Below, one piece after another: positions 1 to 8,819 of a stretch of DNA of 64,000 nucleotides. The DNA is from Aquiflexum balticum DSM 16537 (GTDB lineage: Bacteria; Bacteroidota; Bacteroidia; Cytophagales; Cyclobacteriaceae). The notes below the pieces were generated by a model. The model was not told the DNA's origin and searched no databases. It saw only the letters and a list, made by a program, of their open reading frames with translations. Every line of letters begins with the position of its first letter. Position 1 is the first letter of the stretch. The stretch spans positions 3,552,001-3,616,000 of the forward strand of contig NZ_LT838813.1 in NCBI RefSeq assembly GCF_900176595.1, read 5' to 3'. Position numbers and translations under genes: made by a program.

Positions 1-192
1 TAATTCACGTGTCTCTTGGGGACTATGGTATTTGCTCCAATCACAAGATTTATCTGGCCCCTCTTTTGGAGTATTGGTAAGGTTCGATTCTGGTACAAAA
101 GGTTCTCTATCCTCTTTATCATATTTGACTGCATGAATATGAATAAAAAAGTATAGTTTATCTTGATCATTAATGGTTTCCTTAACCCACAT
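1..192 (-). CDS. Hypothetical protein, N-terminal part (runs off left edge)
   Basis: An ATG at 192 opens a frame that stays open to the window edge, giving 64 visible residues. It begins MWVKETINDQDKLYFFIHIH and contains a CDWSKY segment near the end. It starts 3 bases after the TGA of the gene at 196-756, so it is the third gene of a compact minus-strand unit. I do not recognise the family. It is mostly hydrophilic with one short aromatic stretch near residues 13-20 and no signal peptide. Tight packing and an uninterrupted frame are the main reasons to call it a gene. Confidence 0.6.
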   Translation of the reverse strand, partial: MWVKETINDQDKLYFFIHIHAVKYDKEDREPFVPESNLTNTPKEGPDKSCDWSKYHSPQETREL

Positions 193-195
193 TTA

Positions 196-756
196 TCAAA
201 CAAATTTCTTTAAATAATTTAGTATGTCATGATCTAGTTCAGATGGCACAAATCCTCCCTGCCTGCCTAGGATGGGATCATATTGGTCAAAATAAAAATT
301 GGCAACCTGACCACTCTGATCCCGAAAATTAATGATTAGAAAACTCGAATTATCCCTCCAAACCAAATCAATGGACCCATCCCTACATGGATTCACCTCA
401 GGGTATGGCAAAAATTTCCCCAGATTTTTCAATAGCGAATTTCCATAGAAAATTATAAATAACACTGCATGCTTTAAATTTTCTGAATCAGGTTTCAAAG
501 CACCTTCTTCATCCCAGTTGTCATTTAATGATGCAACCTCCTTAATTTCTGATTCAAACCTATCACTGAAATAGTAATTTTGAATTTCTCTTGTGGTATA
601 TATGGATTGAAAATTTGATTGATCAATAGAAATCTCTACGATTTTTGGAAGAAAACTTTTTCTGCTTATACCCCAATCTTTATTGTTTTGTTGGGTATTA
701 TGATAGCCATTCTTTTTTCTGTATTCCTTTTGGGTTCCAATTGCAGATAATTGCAT
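196..756 (-). CDS. Hypothetical protein, middle gene of left-edge cassette
   Basis: This 186-residue protein has no function I can assign. The ATG at 756 lies one base past the TAA of the upstream gene (758-1405), which favours it over a longer frame starting at 813 that would overlap that gene by 56 bp. The most distinctive part is LNDNWDEEGALKPDSENL followed by a region rich in aromatic and hydrophobic residues (PYPEVNP, GSIDLVWR, FLIINF), which reads like a small alpha/beta domain. Proteins with a similar NWD-x-GA signature occur as uncharacterised accessory genes, but I cannot name a Pfam family. No signal peptide or membrane segment is visible. Confidence 0.72.
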   Translation of the reverse strand: MQLSAIGTQKEYRKKNGYHNTQQNNKDWGISRKSFLPKIVEISIDQSNFQSIYTTREIQNYYFSDRFESEIKEVASLNDNWDEEGALKPDSENLKHAVLFIIFYGNSLLKNLGKFLPYPEVNPCRDGSIDLVWRDNSSFLIINFRDQSGQVANFYFDQYDPILGRQGGFVPSELDHDILNYLKKFV

Positions 757-757
757 A

Positions 758-1405
758 TTATAAAAATTTAAAGTGTGTCTTAGATTTAATGGTACGTTCT
801 TTCTCCAATGCACGTGCCAACGTTTCAGAAAGTTCCAATATTTGGTTTCTCGTCATAGTAAAATAAATATCCTTTCTTCCGTCTTCTTCATTAAATTCTA
901 TTTTAAGCCTATGCAATAAAATCGCATAATTTTCAGAAAACTCAGAGGCATCTTTATTGAATATAGGTCGGATATCTGTCAACACCCTTCCCTGACTAAA
1001 TAAATGTTCGGCTTCTTGATATAGGCTTGCCGCCTTCAAACTTAATATTAATAAATGGCTTGAATAAAAAAGATCTTTTATTCTATCTGTCAATAATTTT
1101 GTTTGATTTTTCTTTTTTGGATTCAGCTTCCTATTAAAGGATGCGGAAAACCCTTCAATAAAATCACCATCAATTTCACCGGCGTCAGCATGTAATAAAA
1201 ACACACTGATCAATGCCTTAAATATATCCTTATAATCTTGGTTTAGGGCTCCGATATACTGGTCAAGGCTTTCAAAAATTTCCCTTTGGCCATCAAATTT
1301 TATAGTTGATACAATTTCTTTAAATTTTTCATAATCCTCAGTCGAAAACAGACTCAATGATCGGAAACCATCCAAATGACTTTCAGGAATCTCTATATAT
1401 TTCAT
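758..1405 (-). CDS. Hypothetical protein, first gene of left-edge cassette
   Basis: A 215-residue soluble, helix-rich protein starting MKYIEIPESHLDGF. The C-terminal half has the arrangement RVLTDIRPIF, then LLHRLKIEF, DIYFTMTRNQ and a closing amphipathic helix LSETLARALEKE. This pattern (a TDIRP motif, then a beta hairpin, then a helix) recurs in uncharacterised bacterial proteins and faintly recalls COMM-domain layout, but that is a visual impression. It is probably translated with the two genes downstream (1-bp and 3-bp spacing). A 161-bp gap separates it from the XRE regulator upstream, so it may have its own promoter or share one. Confidence 0.75.
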   Translation of the reverse strand: MKYIEIPESHLDGFRSLSLFSTEDYEKFKEIVSTIKFDGQREIFESLDQYIGALNQDYKDIFKALISVFLLHADAGEIDGDFIEGFSASFNRKLNPKKKNQTKLLTDRIKDLFYSSHLLILSLKAASLYQEAEHLFSQGRVLTDIRPIFNKDASEFSENYAILLHRLKIEFNEEDGRKDIYFTMTRNQILELSETLARALEKERTIKSKTHFKFL

Positions 1406-1566
1406 AGGTTTTTCACTTTAATTAAAGATAACCCACTTTTTTTGAGAAAAGATTTATTTTTAGATTTTTTAACGAATTTAATTATATTTTGAGTATTCAA
1501 AAGATTGGCTTTTGAATCATGCATTTATTTTTTTCCAGCATCCCTGTCCCTTACCAAAATACCTGT

Positions 1567-1965
1567 TCATTTACTCTCCAAAATCCTTTTGATAGCCTCA
1601 TTCATCTGCATCATGGTTTCCATCATCTTCAGCATTACCTCTGTCTGATTTTTATCTGCATAGTTGGCTTTTACATTTCCAGAAATTGAGAAAGGTGAAT
1701 TAGTCAAGTGTTCAATGACATGACCAGGATTGGCACTGACGATTTGCAATGGATCCACATTTAAAAATTCAGCCACTTTTTGGATCAATTCTATGGTTAT
1801 TTTGCTTTCACCTCTTTCGTACTTTGTATAGGCAGCTTCCTTTATCCCAAGATATTCTGCCACTTCCATAGCTTTCCTGTCTCGTAACTTTCTGAAAGTG
1901 GCCAGATTTCTACCTATATTTTTGTTCTCCAGCACTGTAAAACCGGAATCTTCATTCTCTCCCAT
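1567..1965 (-). CDS. XRE-family transcriptional regulator
   Basis: A 132-residue DNA-binding protein. Residues about 17-72 form a classical helix-turn-helix XRE domain: NLATFRKLRDRKAMEVAEYL, then IKEAAYTKYERGES, then ELIQKVAEFLNVDP. The C-terminal part (about 95-132) is a methionine-rich amphipathic helix (VMLKMMETMMQMNEAIKRIL), probably for dimerisation. It lies upstream of, and in the same direction as, the three-gene cassette at 1-1405, so it may regulate that cassette and itself. A palindrome with an extra half-site at 2060-2097, about 100 bp upstream of the start, is a candidate operator. XRE regulators of this size are common in toxin-antitoxin, prophage and accessory loci. Confidence 0.88.
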   Translation of the reverse strand: MGENEDSGFTVLENKNIGRNLATFRKLRDRKAMEVAEYLGIKEAAYTKYERGESKITIELIQKVAEFLNVDPLQIVSANPGHVIEHLTNSPFSISGNVKANYADKNQTEVMLKMMETMMQMNEAIKRILESK

Positions 1966-2059
1966 GGTTAACGTTTTATTATACTAATTTAATGGATTTT
2001 TTAAATAATTGGGACAATCAAAGCCCACTTCTTTTATTTTTTATCAGAACAATCTAAAT

Positions 2060-2097
2060 AGTAGTGTTAAACTACTTTAAGCACACCCTAAACTACT
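2060..2097. promoter_or_regulatory. Candidate XRE operator: palindrome plus repeated half-site
   Basis: AGTAGT-GTTAA-ACTACT (2060-2076) is a perfect 6-bp inverted repeat with a 5-bp spacer. The half-site AAACTACT recurs at 2090-2097. It sits about 95 bp upstream of the XRE gene start. XRE regulators typically bind short inverted repeats upstream of their own gene, so this is a reasonable but untested operator. Confidence 0.4.
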
Positions 2098-2560
2098 CTT
2101 TAAAATCTTTTTTTCAAAAGTAAATCCATAAAATTGTGCATGACATTAGTTCAACCACTTAGCGCTTATAACTTACACTTCCTTGAGAGGAGTGAACAGC
2201 TAATGTCATTTAGTACCAAGCATAAATTCAATTGCTTTCAATTTCAGAGTCTTACCGCCCTAAATAAAAGTTTGGCCCGAAATCAAAGGCAATCAACTTT
2301 CGACATCATTTTCGAAAGAAAACCAAAAAACCCTATTTAGAACCTATTTTCCTAGGATTGGCCGGCATACGATACCCACATGTAGAGCAAGATACCCTTT
2401 TCAGGCAGGCAATCCACCACTTCGTACCCAACCCCGCTGCAGAGGGCCCCGGTACACCCCAAATCCATTTCTTAACCAGACGTAGGAATAGGAGTCAATT
2501 CCAGAAGTAGAAACCAAGCCTACATAAGTTAAACCTTGTCCCAACTTTCCACATAAGCTG
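2098..2560. other. Non-coding stretch with one long-range inverted repeat
   Basis: No convincing gene is present. A perfect 10-bp inverted repeat, ATGACATTAG at 2140-2149 and CTAATGTCAT at 2200-2209, encloses a 50-base loop; bases inside the arms (TTCA against TGAA) extend the pairing with a bulge. It could fold in RNA or mark the ends of a small element. The remainder (2210-2560) shows nothing else I can name. Confidence 0.4.
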
Positions 2561-2564
2561 GTCT

Positions 2565-3335
2565 TGGCTCTTGGTTCTTGCTTCTTGGTTCTCAAGTCTC
2601 AAGTCTCATATCTCACGTCTCCCATCTCACATCTAAAAAATGAAGCTCTTCCTCAAAAACTGCTTCCTGGCACTCCTATGCCTATACCGAAGCCATCTCT
2701 CCAATCTACACCACCCGAAAACCCCCTTCAGGGGGCAGGGGGTAGAACTCCCCTTCAAGGTGCAGGGGCCAGAACCCCCTTTAGGGGGCAGGGGGCAACA
2801 CCCCTCCAGGTCCCTCGAACCCAGAACCCCCTTCAGGGGGCAGTGGGTAAAACTCCCCTCCAGGGGGCAGGGGGCAGAATTCCCCTTCAGGGGGCAGGGG
2901 GTCCAAGCTATCGCCTACATCGGTTCCCGCCACCCCTGCCTCCTTTCCAAACTCCTAAAACTCTCTCACCTCATGATCACAATAAAACAAACCTTCCAAA
3001 CCCCCTTTCCACCATACCAAACCTCCCATAGGCAGGAAACAAAGTCTCAATCTTCAACTCCACCATCTTGGTTCTTGTCTCTTGTCTCTTGGTTCTCAAA
3101 TCCTGTCTCTTGGTTCTTTTCAAAATCTCGTCTCTCGCTTCTCGCTTCTCACATCTATTCTCTTGCTACATTCTCATATCTCATGTCTCACATCTCAAAT
3201 CTACCCTCTAGCCCCTCACTTCTAGTCTCTTGGCCCTTGACTCCTGGCACTTGGCTCTCATGCCCCAAATCTCAAACTTACCTTACCCGAGTTAGGTCTC
3301 ATATCTCAAGTCTCATATCTCAAGTCTATATTCTC
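2565..3335. repeat. Degenerate ~7-bp polypyrimidine repeats flanking a 27-bp tandem array
   Basis: From about 2565 to 2637, and again from about 3065 to 3330, the plus strand is built of variants of TCTCAAG, TCTCATA and TTGGTTC in a loose 7-bp period. Between them, 2722-2905 holds about seven imperfect tandem units of roughly 27 bp with the core CCCCCTTCAGGGGGCAGGGG, each carrying a short palindrome. The array period is a multiple of three and the block contains no stop in the frame of the gene at 2640-4949. The complementary-strand version of the 7-bp repeat recurs at 45066-45310. Confidence 0.8.
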
Positions 3336-4949
3336 GCATCTCTAACCCTTATCTTCTTTTTTCCAAAAGTTGCTTTCACCCAAACCACCACAGGCACGGA
3401 ATCCCAGCATTCCGTGCCCCTTACCCAGAATAAAAAATCAGGATTGCTGATTTATGGCCAAATATATACCCATCAAAAATACCCGGTAGTAGAGCTTGAA
3501 ATACTTCCAAACCCTATAGACCTCATCTCCAAAAACCCCTCTCCAATTTCTCTTAAAGCTGATACCAAAATTGGCAATGTATGGGATGGGGCAAATGGGG
3601 AACATATCTTTACATTCCACCTTACTGACTTGAATCAAAATGGATTTTTTAGCCTTAGGGCAGATGAAAATACTTTAATATCAAATTTTCTCTACAATCC
3701 AGGAGACAGCCTCAAAATAAGGTTTGATCAGACTACAGGGACCACGGTTTTTTCCGGACCTTCAGCACCATTTTTTGAAGTCCAGTATCTCATGAAAAGG
3801 GAAAAAGCCAAACAGGAACTTTCCCGCCCAATGGTCTTTGCCACTGATGATAAAGCAAAGTTTTTGTCCAACCAAAATGTTGCCCTTACTGTCAAGGAAT
3901 CCAAGACGACTTGGAGAAAAGAAATCACTGTATTAGAGCAGACAATTGAACAAAAAAACAGGGAATTGCTACTTAACCTGTCCAACCCCACAAATCCCAG
4001 TGATCCGAGATGGCATGTTCTCTCAGGCTTCAAAGATGACCTGAAAGAGGACAAATATCAAATGCTTCAAACTTGGTTGGGAGGAACAATTGCCAGAGAG
4101 GCAGTTTATGGAATATATGTCCAAATACTCAACCTCGAAGCTAAAAATAACCATCAAGTTCTAAATAGCTTTTTATCTGAAGTATCTATAGTTTTAAAAG
4201 GACATTTAAAGGAAATTCCTCCGATCCAATATGTCCAGGGAAATGACCCCTATCTCGAATTCCTATATTATGCTGCCAGGATATTCGCAAAAGCCGACAA
4301 CAAAGATTGGCACAAAGCAATTTTAGAGGACATACCTGCCCCATACAGAGATTTTTTGCTGGCAAAGCATTTGGTAAGACAAAAAGACCTGGACAAATCA
4401 TTGATTGTCGAATGGATACCTCTCTTCCAAAATGAAGAAATCCGAACTTTCATAAACAATTACCTGCTTTCATCCAACCTGGGCAAAATCATCGACGATG
4501 CAGCCCTTCAGAATTCTGACCTAAAACCAGTCCGATTATATGACTATTTGGGCAAGTGGACATTGATTGACTTTTGGTACACAGGATGTTCGGCATGCAT
4601 AAAATACTATGAAAAAAGCCTTGGTCCACTCGAAAAGTCGCTGACAACAAATCCAGATTTTCAGATCATTTCAATTTCCGTGGACAAGTCCCCGGAAAAA
4701 TGGCTCAAAAGCTTGGAAAAAGGCACCTACACTTCTTCACATGCAATCAACCTCTTTACAGCAGGGGAGGGGCATCACCTTCCATGGCTGAACGAGAACA
4801 ATATTTTTGGCTACCCTTCCCAGATCCTGCTCTCTCCGGATGGGATCGTTGTTAAAAACACCGGACTGAATCTTCCAGCTGACGCCCTTTTGGAGCTTAT
4901 CCTTTCTCATATCAATTCCATAAACCATACAAAACCCAATCATAACTGA
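2640..4949 (+). CDS. TlpA-like thioredoxin-fold protein with repeat-interrupted N-terminus
   Basis: The frame gives 769 residues. From about residue 255 it is a normal exported Bacteroidota protein: a beta-rich N-terminal part (LLIYGQIYTHQKYP onward), a helical middle, and a C-terminal AhpC/TSA-TlpA domain with the redox motif FWYTGCSACIKYYE, cysteines at about 650 and 653. It probably reduces or isomerises disulfides in the periplasm. The N-terminus is odd. Residues 1-18 (MKLFLKNCFLALLCL) look like the start of a signal peptide, while residues about 229-247 (VYILASLTLIFFFPKVAFTQ) look like the rest of one. About 210 residues of low-complexity sequence encoded by DNA repeats lie between. The true start and export are therefore uncertain. 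The stop is one base before the susC ATG, indicating an operon with 4951-8172. Confidence 0.75.
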   Translation: MKLFLKNCFLALLCLYRSHLSNLHHPKTPFRGQGVELPFKVQGPEPPLGGRGQHPSRSLEPRTPFRGQWVKLPSRGQGAEFPFRGQGVQAIAYIGSRHPCLLSKLLKLSHLMITIKQTFQTPFPPYQTSHRQETKSQSSTPPSWFLSLVSWFSNPVSWFFSKSRLSLLASHIYSLATFSYLMSHISNLPSSPSLLVSWPLTPGTWLSCPKSQTYLTRVRSHISSLISQVYILASLTLIFFFPKVAFTQTTTGTESQHSVPLTQNKKSGLLIYGQIYTHQKYPVVELEILPNPIDLISKNPSPISLKADTKIGNVWDGANGEHIFTFHLTDLNQNGFFSLRADENTLISNFLYNPGDSLKIRFDQTTGTTVFSGPSAPFFEVQYLMKREKAKQELSRPMVFATDDKAKFLSNQNVALTVKESKTTWRKEITVLEQTIEQKNRELLLNLSNPTNPSDPRWHVLSGFKDDLKEDKYQMLQTWLGGTIAREAVYGIYVQILNLEAKNNHQVLNSFLSEVSIVLKGHLKEIPPIQYVQGNDPYLEFLYYAARIFAKADNKDWHKAILEDIPAPYRDFLLAKHLVRQKDLDKSLIVEWIPLFQNEEIRTFINNYLLSSNLGKIIDDAALQNSDLKPVRLYDYLGKWTLIDFWYTGCSACIKYYEKSLGPLEKSLTTNPDFQIISISVDKSPEKWLKSLEKGTYTSSHAINLFTAGEGHHLPWLNENNIFGYPSQILLSPDGIVVKNTGLNLPADALLELILSHINSINHTKPNHN

Positions 4950-4950
4950 A

Positions 4951-7900
4951 ATGAAAAAAACAATACTTACAATCGGCCTTTTAGCCTGCCTAAGCAGTCT
5001 ATGGGCACAACAGCTTGAACAGTTCATGATCAAAGGAAAAGTGATCGATACCAGAACCAAAGAACCCCTTCCGGGTGCAGTTATCAATTTCGACCAGGGA
5101 AAAGCGGTAAGAATAGCTGATAATGAAGGCGGGTTTTCAATCAGACTTGCACCAGGTACCTACGAATTGCTGACAAGCTTTATCGGTTACACTCCGCAGA
5201 ATACTTCTATTGACCTTTTTTCGGATAAAGAGCTCCTTATTGATCTGTCAGAAGAAGGAATTTCTATGGAAGAAGTAAAGGTTTTCTCTACAGGATACCA
5301 AAAACTCCCCAAAGAAAGAGCCACAGGATCTTTTGTCCTGGTCGAGGAAGAACTTGTCAATAGAAGAATCAGTACCAACATCCTCGAAAGATTGGAGGAC
5401 GTGACTCCCGGTCTGATTTTCAATAGGGCAGGTCCCGGGCAGGACCGCATCAGTATCAGGGGAAGAAGCACCCTATTTGCAAATGCCCAGCCTCTTATAG
5501 TGGTTGACAATCTGCCTTACGATGGGCCCATTGAATCCATCAATCCTTTTGACGTGGAAAGCATCACGGTGCTAAGGGATGCAGCGGCTGCTTCAATTTG
5601 GGGTGCCAAAGCAGGCAATGGGGTAATAGTAATTACCACAAAAAGCGGAGCAGATCTTGATGGGCCTAGGGTTTCATTATTGGCGAACACGACTTGGGTG
5701 GAAAGTCCTGACCCATTCTATAGCCCCATCATGTCCACACCTGATTTTGTTGACCTGGAAAAATTCCTTTTCCAAAGAGGATTTTACAACACATTTGAAA
5801 ATTCAGCAAGCAGACCGGTGCTTACTCCGGCTGTAGAAACCCTTATTCAGCTTCGGGACGGCCAGATCACCCAGCAAGAAGCCGATGGAATTCTGAATAA
5901 CCTATCCAATATTGATGTAAGAAACGATTATCGGGACTTAATTTACAGAGAGAGCATTCTCCAACAATACGCGCTAAACATAAGTGGAGGAAGTAAAAAC
6001 CAAAAATATTTCATTTCAACAGGTTGGGACAACAATCGGGAGGATCTTATCCACAATGCCAATCAAAGAATAACACTCAATTTTAGACATCAGCTAAGTC
6101 TGTTGAAAAACAAACTCTCAGTCGAATCAGGCCTCTACATGGCATTGACCGATTCCGATGCAGGAAATCCGGGAGTGGAAATGCTCAGATATTCAGGAGT
6201 CCGTCCTCTTTACCCTTATGCACGCTTACAGGATGCTTCCGGAAACCCAATGATTGTTTCAAGGGATTATCGTTCATCATTTCTTGAAAGTGCTGAAGCT
6301 GCCGGGTTATTGGATTGGAGATATAGACCTTTGGAGGAAATTGAATTGACCGAGATAAAGAATTCTTCAGTTGATATCAGGGCCAACTTAAACCTGAGAT
6401 ACAGAATAACAGAACATATTTCCGCCTCAGCCATTTATCAATATTGGCAAAATGACTTTAAGAATGATTCCCACTTTCCAATTGAAACTTATTTTACTAG
6501 GGACATCATCAACCAGTTTACCCAATTGGAAAACGGTGTCCTAATGAGACCTGTTCCTTTGGGAGGTATTCTGAACAACACCCTCCGAAGAGGGCACAGC
6601 AATCATCTTCGAACACAATTGGATTTTAACAGAACATTGGGAACCAACAGATCAAGAATCGATGCTATAGCCGGTTGGGAAATCAAATCAACTCAAAACA
6701 CTTCCAATGTTTGGAGAAATTACGGATACAATGACCAGACAGCTTTGGTGACAAGAGTGGACTATGAAAATTTCTACAAAAGATTCAATAACCCGGCGCA
6801 GCAACAACGGATTTTATTTAACAATTCCCTGAGTGAATTCAATGATAGATTCATTTCTTATTTTGCAAATGCATCCTATACTCTCAAGGGAAAATATATC
6901 TTCAGTGCCAGTGGAAGAAGAGATGCCTCTAATCTTTTTGGAGTAAAGACTAACCAAAAATGGGTACCACTATGGTCAGCAGGAACAGCTTGGATTATCA
7001 GTGAAGAGGATTTCTACAAATCTTCTTGGCTCCCTTTTCTCAAACTCAGGGCATCTTATGGATATAATGGCAATACAGATAGGAATGTATCCGCATATAC
7101 CACAGCTACAATTATCGGGACCAGCTTCCTTTCAGGGTTTCCGGCTGCTAATTTGGGAAACATTGGCAATCCGGACCTACAATGGGAAAAAATCCAGATA
7201 TTCAATCTTGCCCTTGACCTCGAAAACCGTTCAGGTTGGCTAAGGGGCAACCTTGAATTTTATCTTAAAAACGGAATAGATCTCATAGGAGATAGTCCAT
7301 TTCCCCCATCCTCAGGGGTGACACAATTCAGGGGTAATTTTGCAAGTACCAATACCAAAGGAGCCGATCTGGCCATTTATACAAGAAACATCGACAAAAA
7401 AATAAGATGGGAAACAGATTGGTTGATATCCTTTATCAAAGAAGAGGTGACAGATTTCAAAGTAAACGCATCTGTAATCAATTATCTCTCTCAGGGTGCC
7501 GGAGCTAATCCATTTTCAATGCCTTTTCCAATGGAAGGAAGACCCTTATTTTCTGTCCATAGCCTCCACTGGGGTGGTCTAAATCCCGATAACGGCAATC
7601 CAAGGGGATTTCTCGACGGGGAACTGAGTGAGAATTATGCATCGATAATTAGTGCCTATACTCCGGAAACGATGATATACCATGGCCCGGCCAGACCAAC
7701 TTCTTTTGGAGCTTTAAGAAATACCCTTACCTACAAGAATCTTTCAGTGTCTATCAACATGACATACCGCTTCGGCCATTTTTACAGAATGAATTCTGTA
7801 AGGTACACACCTATACTAAGAGGTGAAATGGGGCATGGGGACTATGCAAATAGATGGCAAAACCCTGGCGATGAATCGATTTCCCAGATACCATCCAGAC

Positions 7901-8172
7901 CTGATATAGGGAATCTCTCTCGTGATGATTTCCATGCATATTCTGAATCCCTTGTCAGGAAGGCCGATAATATCCGTCTTCAGGATGTCAGGATTTCATA
8001 TACATTAAGAAAGCAGAATATACCTACTCTTCCTTTCCGTAATGCAGAATTGTTTTGCTACGCAAACAATGTCGGTCTGCTTTGGAAGGCAACAGACGAT
8101 GTCCTGGACCCCGAATTCCGCTCCATGAAACCATTAAGTAGCATGGCTCTTGGCCTCAGAATAGATTTCTAA
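4951..8172 (+). CDS. SusC/RagA-family TonB-linked outer membrane protein
   Basis: This 1073-residue protein is an outer membrane importer that works with a SusD-type lipoprotein and TonB. It has a signal peptide (MKKTILTIGLLACLSSLWAQ), a carboxypeptidase-regulatory-like domain (about 28-110, GKVIDTRTKEPLPGAVINF), a plug domain with the SusC-type signature around VESITVLRDAAAASIWGAKA and GVIVITTKSG, and a long C-terminal beta barrel ending in LGLRIDF with the terminal Phe typical of barrels. The substrate cannot be read from sequence. It follows the thioredoxin-like gene by one base, and its presumed partner susD begins 647 bp downstream beyond a repeat block. The length is normal for the family. 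Confidence 0.95.
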   Translation: MKKTILTIGLLACLSSLWAQQLEQFMIKGKVIDTRTKEPLPGAVINFDQGKAVRIADNEGGFSIRLAPGTYELLTSFIGYTPQNTSIDLFSDKELLIDLSEEGISMEEVKVFSTGYQKLPKERATGSFVLVEEELVNRRISTNILERLEDVTPGLIFNRAGPGQDRISIRGRSTLFANAQPLIVVDNLPYDGPIESINPFDVESITVLRDAAAASIWGAKAGNGVIVITTKSGADLDGPRVSLLANTTWVESPDPFYSPIMSTPDFVDLEKFLFQRGFYNTFENSASRPVLTPAVETLIQLRDGQITQQEADGILNNLSNIDVRNDYRDLIYRESILQQYALNISGGSKNQKYFISTGWDNNREDLIHNANQRITLNFRHQLSLLKNKLSVESGLYMALTDSDAGNPGVEMLRYSGVRPLYPYARLQDASGNPMIVSRDYRSSFLESAEAAGLLDWRYRPLEEIELTEIKNSSVDIRANLNLRYRITEHISASAIYQYWQNDFKNDSHFPIETYFTRDIINQFTQLENGVLMRPVPLGGILNNTLRRGHSNHLRTQLDFNRTLGTNRSRIDAIAGWEIKSTQNTSNVWRNYGYNDQTALVTRVDYENFYKRFNNPAQQQRILFNNSLSEFNDRFISYFANASYTLKGKYIFSASGRRDASNLFGVKTNQKWVPLWSAGTAWIISEEDFYKSSWLPFLKLRASYGYNGNTDRNVSAYTTATIIGTSFLSGFPAANLGNIGNPDLQWEKIQIFNLALDLENRSGWLRGNLEFYLKNGIDLIGDSPFPPSSGVTQFRGNFASTNTKGADLAIYTRNIDKKIRWETDWLISFIKEEVTDFKVNASVINYLSQGAGANPFSMPFPMEGRPLFSVHSLHWGGLNPDNGNPRGFLDGELSENYASIISAYTPETMIYHGPARPTSFGALRNTLTYKNLSVSINMTYRFGHFYRMNSVRYTPILRGEMGHGDYANRWQNPGDESISQIPSRPDIGNLSRDDFHAYSESLVRKADNIRLQDVRISYTLRKQNIPTLPFRNAELFCYANNVGLLWKATDDVLDPEFRSMKPLSSMALGLRIDF

Positions 8173-8819
8173 CCCAACTTAAACACAAAAACCTTTGGGG
8201 TCTTTCCGACCCCAAAGGTTTCAACAAAAATCCGATTTAAACACAAAAACCTTCCCTCTACAACATCCCCCTTTCCTCCAGGGGAGGGACCAGGGGTGAG
8301 GTAAAAACTGCCCGCCTATGTATAACCTAAAACAAAAAGTAAGCGCAACTGGTCCGCAGCGAACCTTATCGCTGCGGCGGGCACCCCCTTCCTCCCTTTG
8401 GGGTCTTTCCGACCCCGAAGGTTTTACCTTTCCCCCTTAAATGTTTTCGCCTCAATGAGTGTCTCCACTCACCGACACATTATTTGGGGTCTTTAAAATC
8501 CCGGAAGGTTCAACAATAAACAAACCAAAACATACAACCCTTAACTCCACAACGCCCTCCTCTCCTCAAGGAGAGGGGCCGGGGGGTGAGGTAAAAAACT
8601 GCCGTCCTTTCTCATACTTGTTAATAGTTGAAAATAAACCCAAATGTAGCTTTCGGATTCACAAAAGGTGATGACAATGCATAGCAGTAACCTTTCCCCC
8701 AGTTCCCCCTCCATCAGGAGAGGGGCCAGGGGGGAGGTAATAACAACAACAGAAATTAAATCATCAATCTACTCCATATAATCTGTTTCATTCAGGAAAG
8801 GAGATAAACAAAAATCAAA
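8173..8819. repeat. Palindromic repeat block between susC and susD
   Basis: Two repeat families alternate here. Family 1 is a hairpin with AACCTTTGGGGTC, a 5-base TTTCC loop and the complementary arm. It is perfect at 8190-8220, and imperfect copies lie at about 8395-8425 and 8478-8510. Family 2 is CCCCTNTCCTC-n-GAGGGGCCNGGGG followed by GAGGTAA, with copies at about 8265-8308, 8555-8600 and 8690-8745. The first hairpin follows the susC stop closely and could attenuate read-through. No gene is supported. Confidence 0.8.

Noticed and set aside
2134-2340. 68-aa open frame on the plus strand
   Set aside because: It covers the long-range inverted repeat, has no recognisable motif, and its composition does not look like a protein; chance frame.
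2722-2905. CRISPR-like array
   Set aside because: Units are directly adjacent and imperfect with no unique spacers and no cas genes, so this is a tandem repeat, not CRISPR.
2564-3031. 155-aa open frame of Pro/Gly-rich repeats
   Set aside because: It is another frame of the 27-bp tandem repeat overlapping the thioredoxin-like gene; the longer frame continues into a real domain.
8459-8671. 70-aa open frame between susC and susD
   Set aside because: It is made of palindromic repeat sequence and has no protein-like features.
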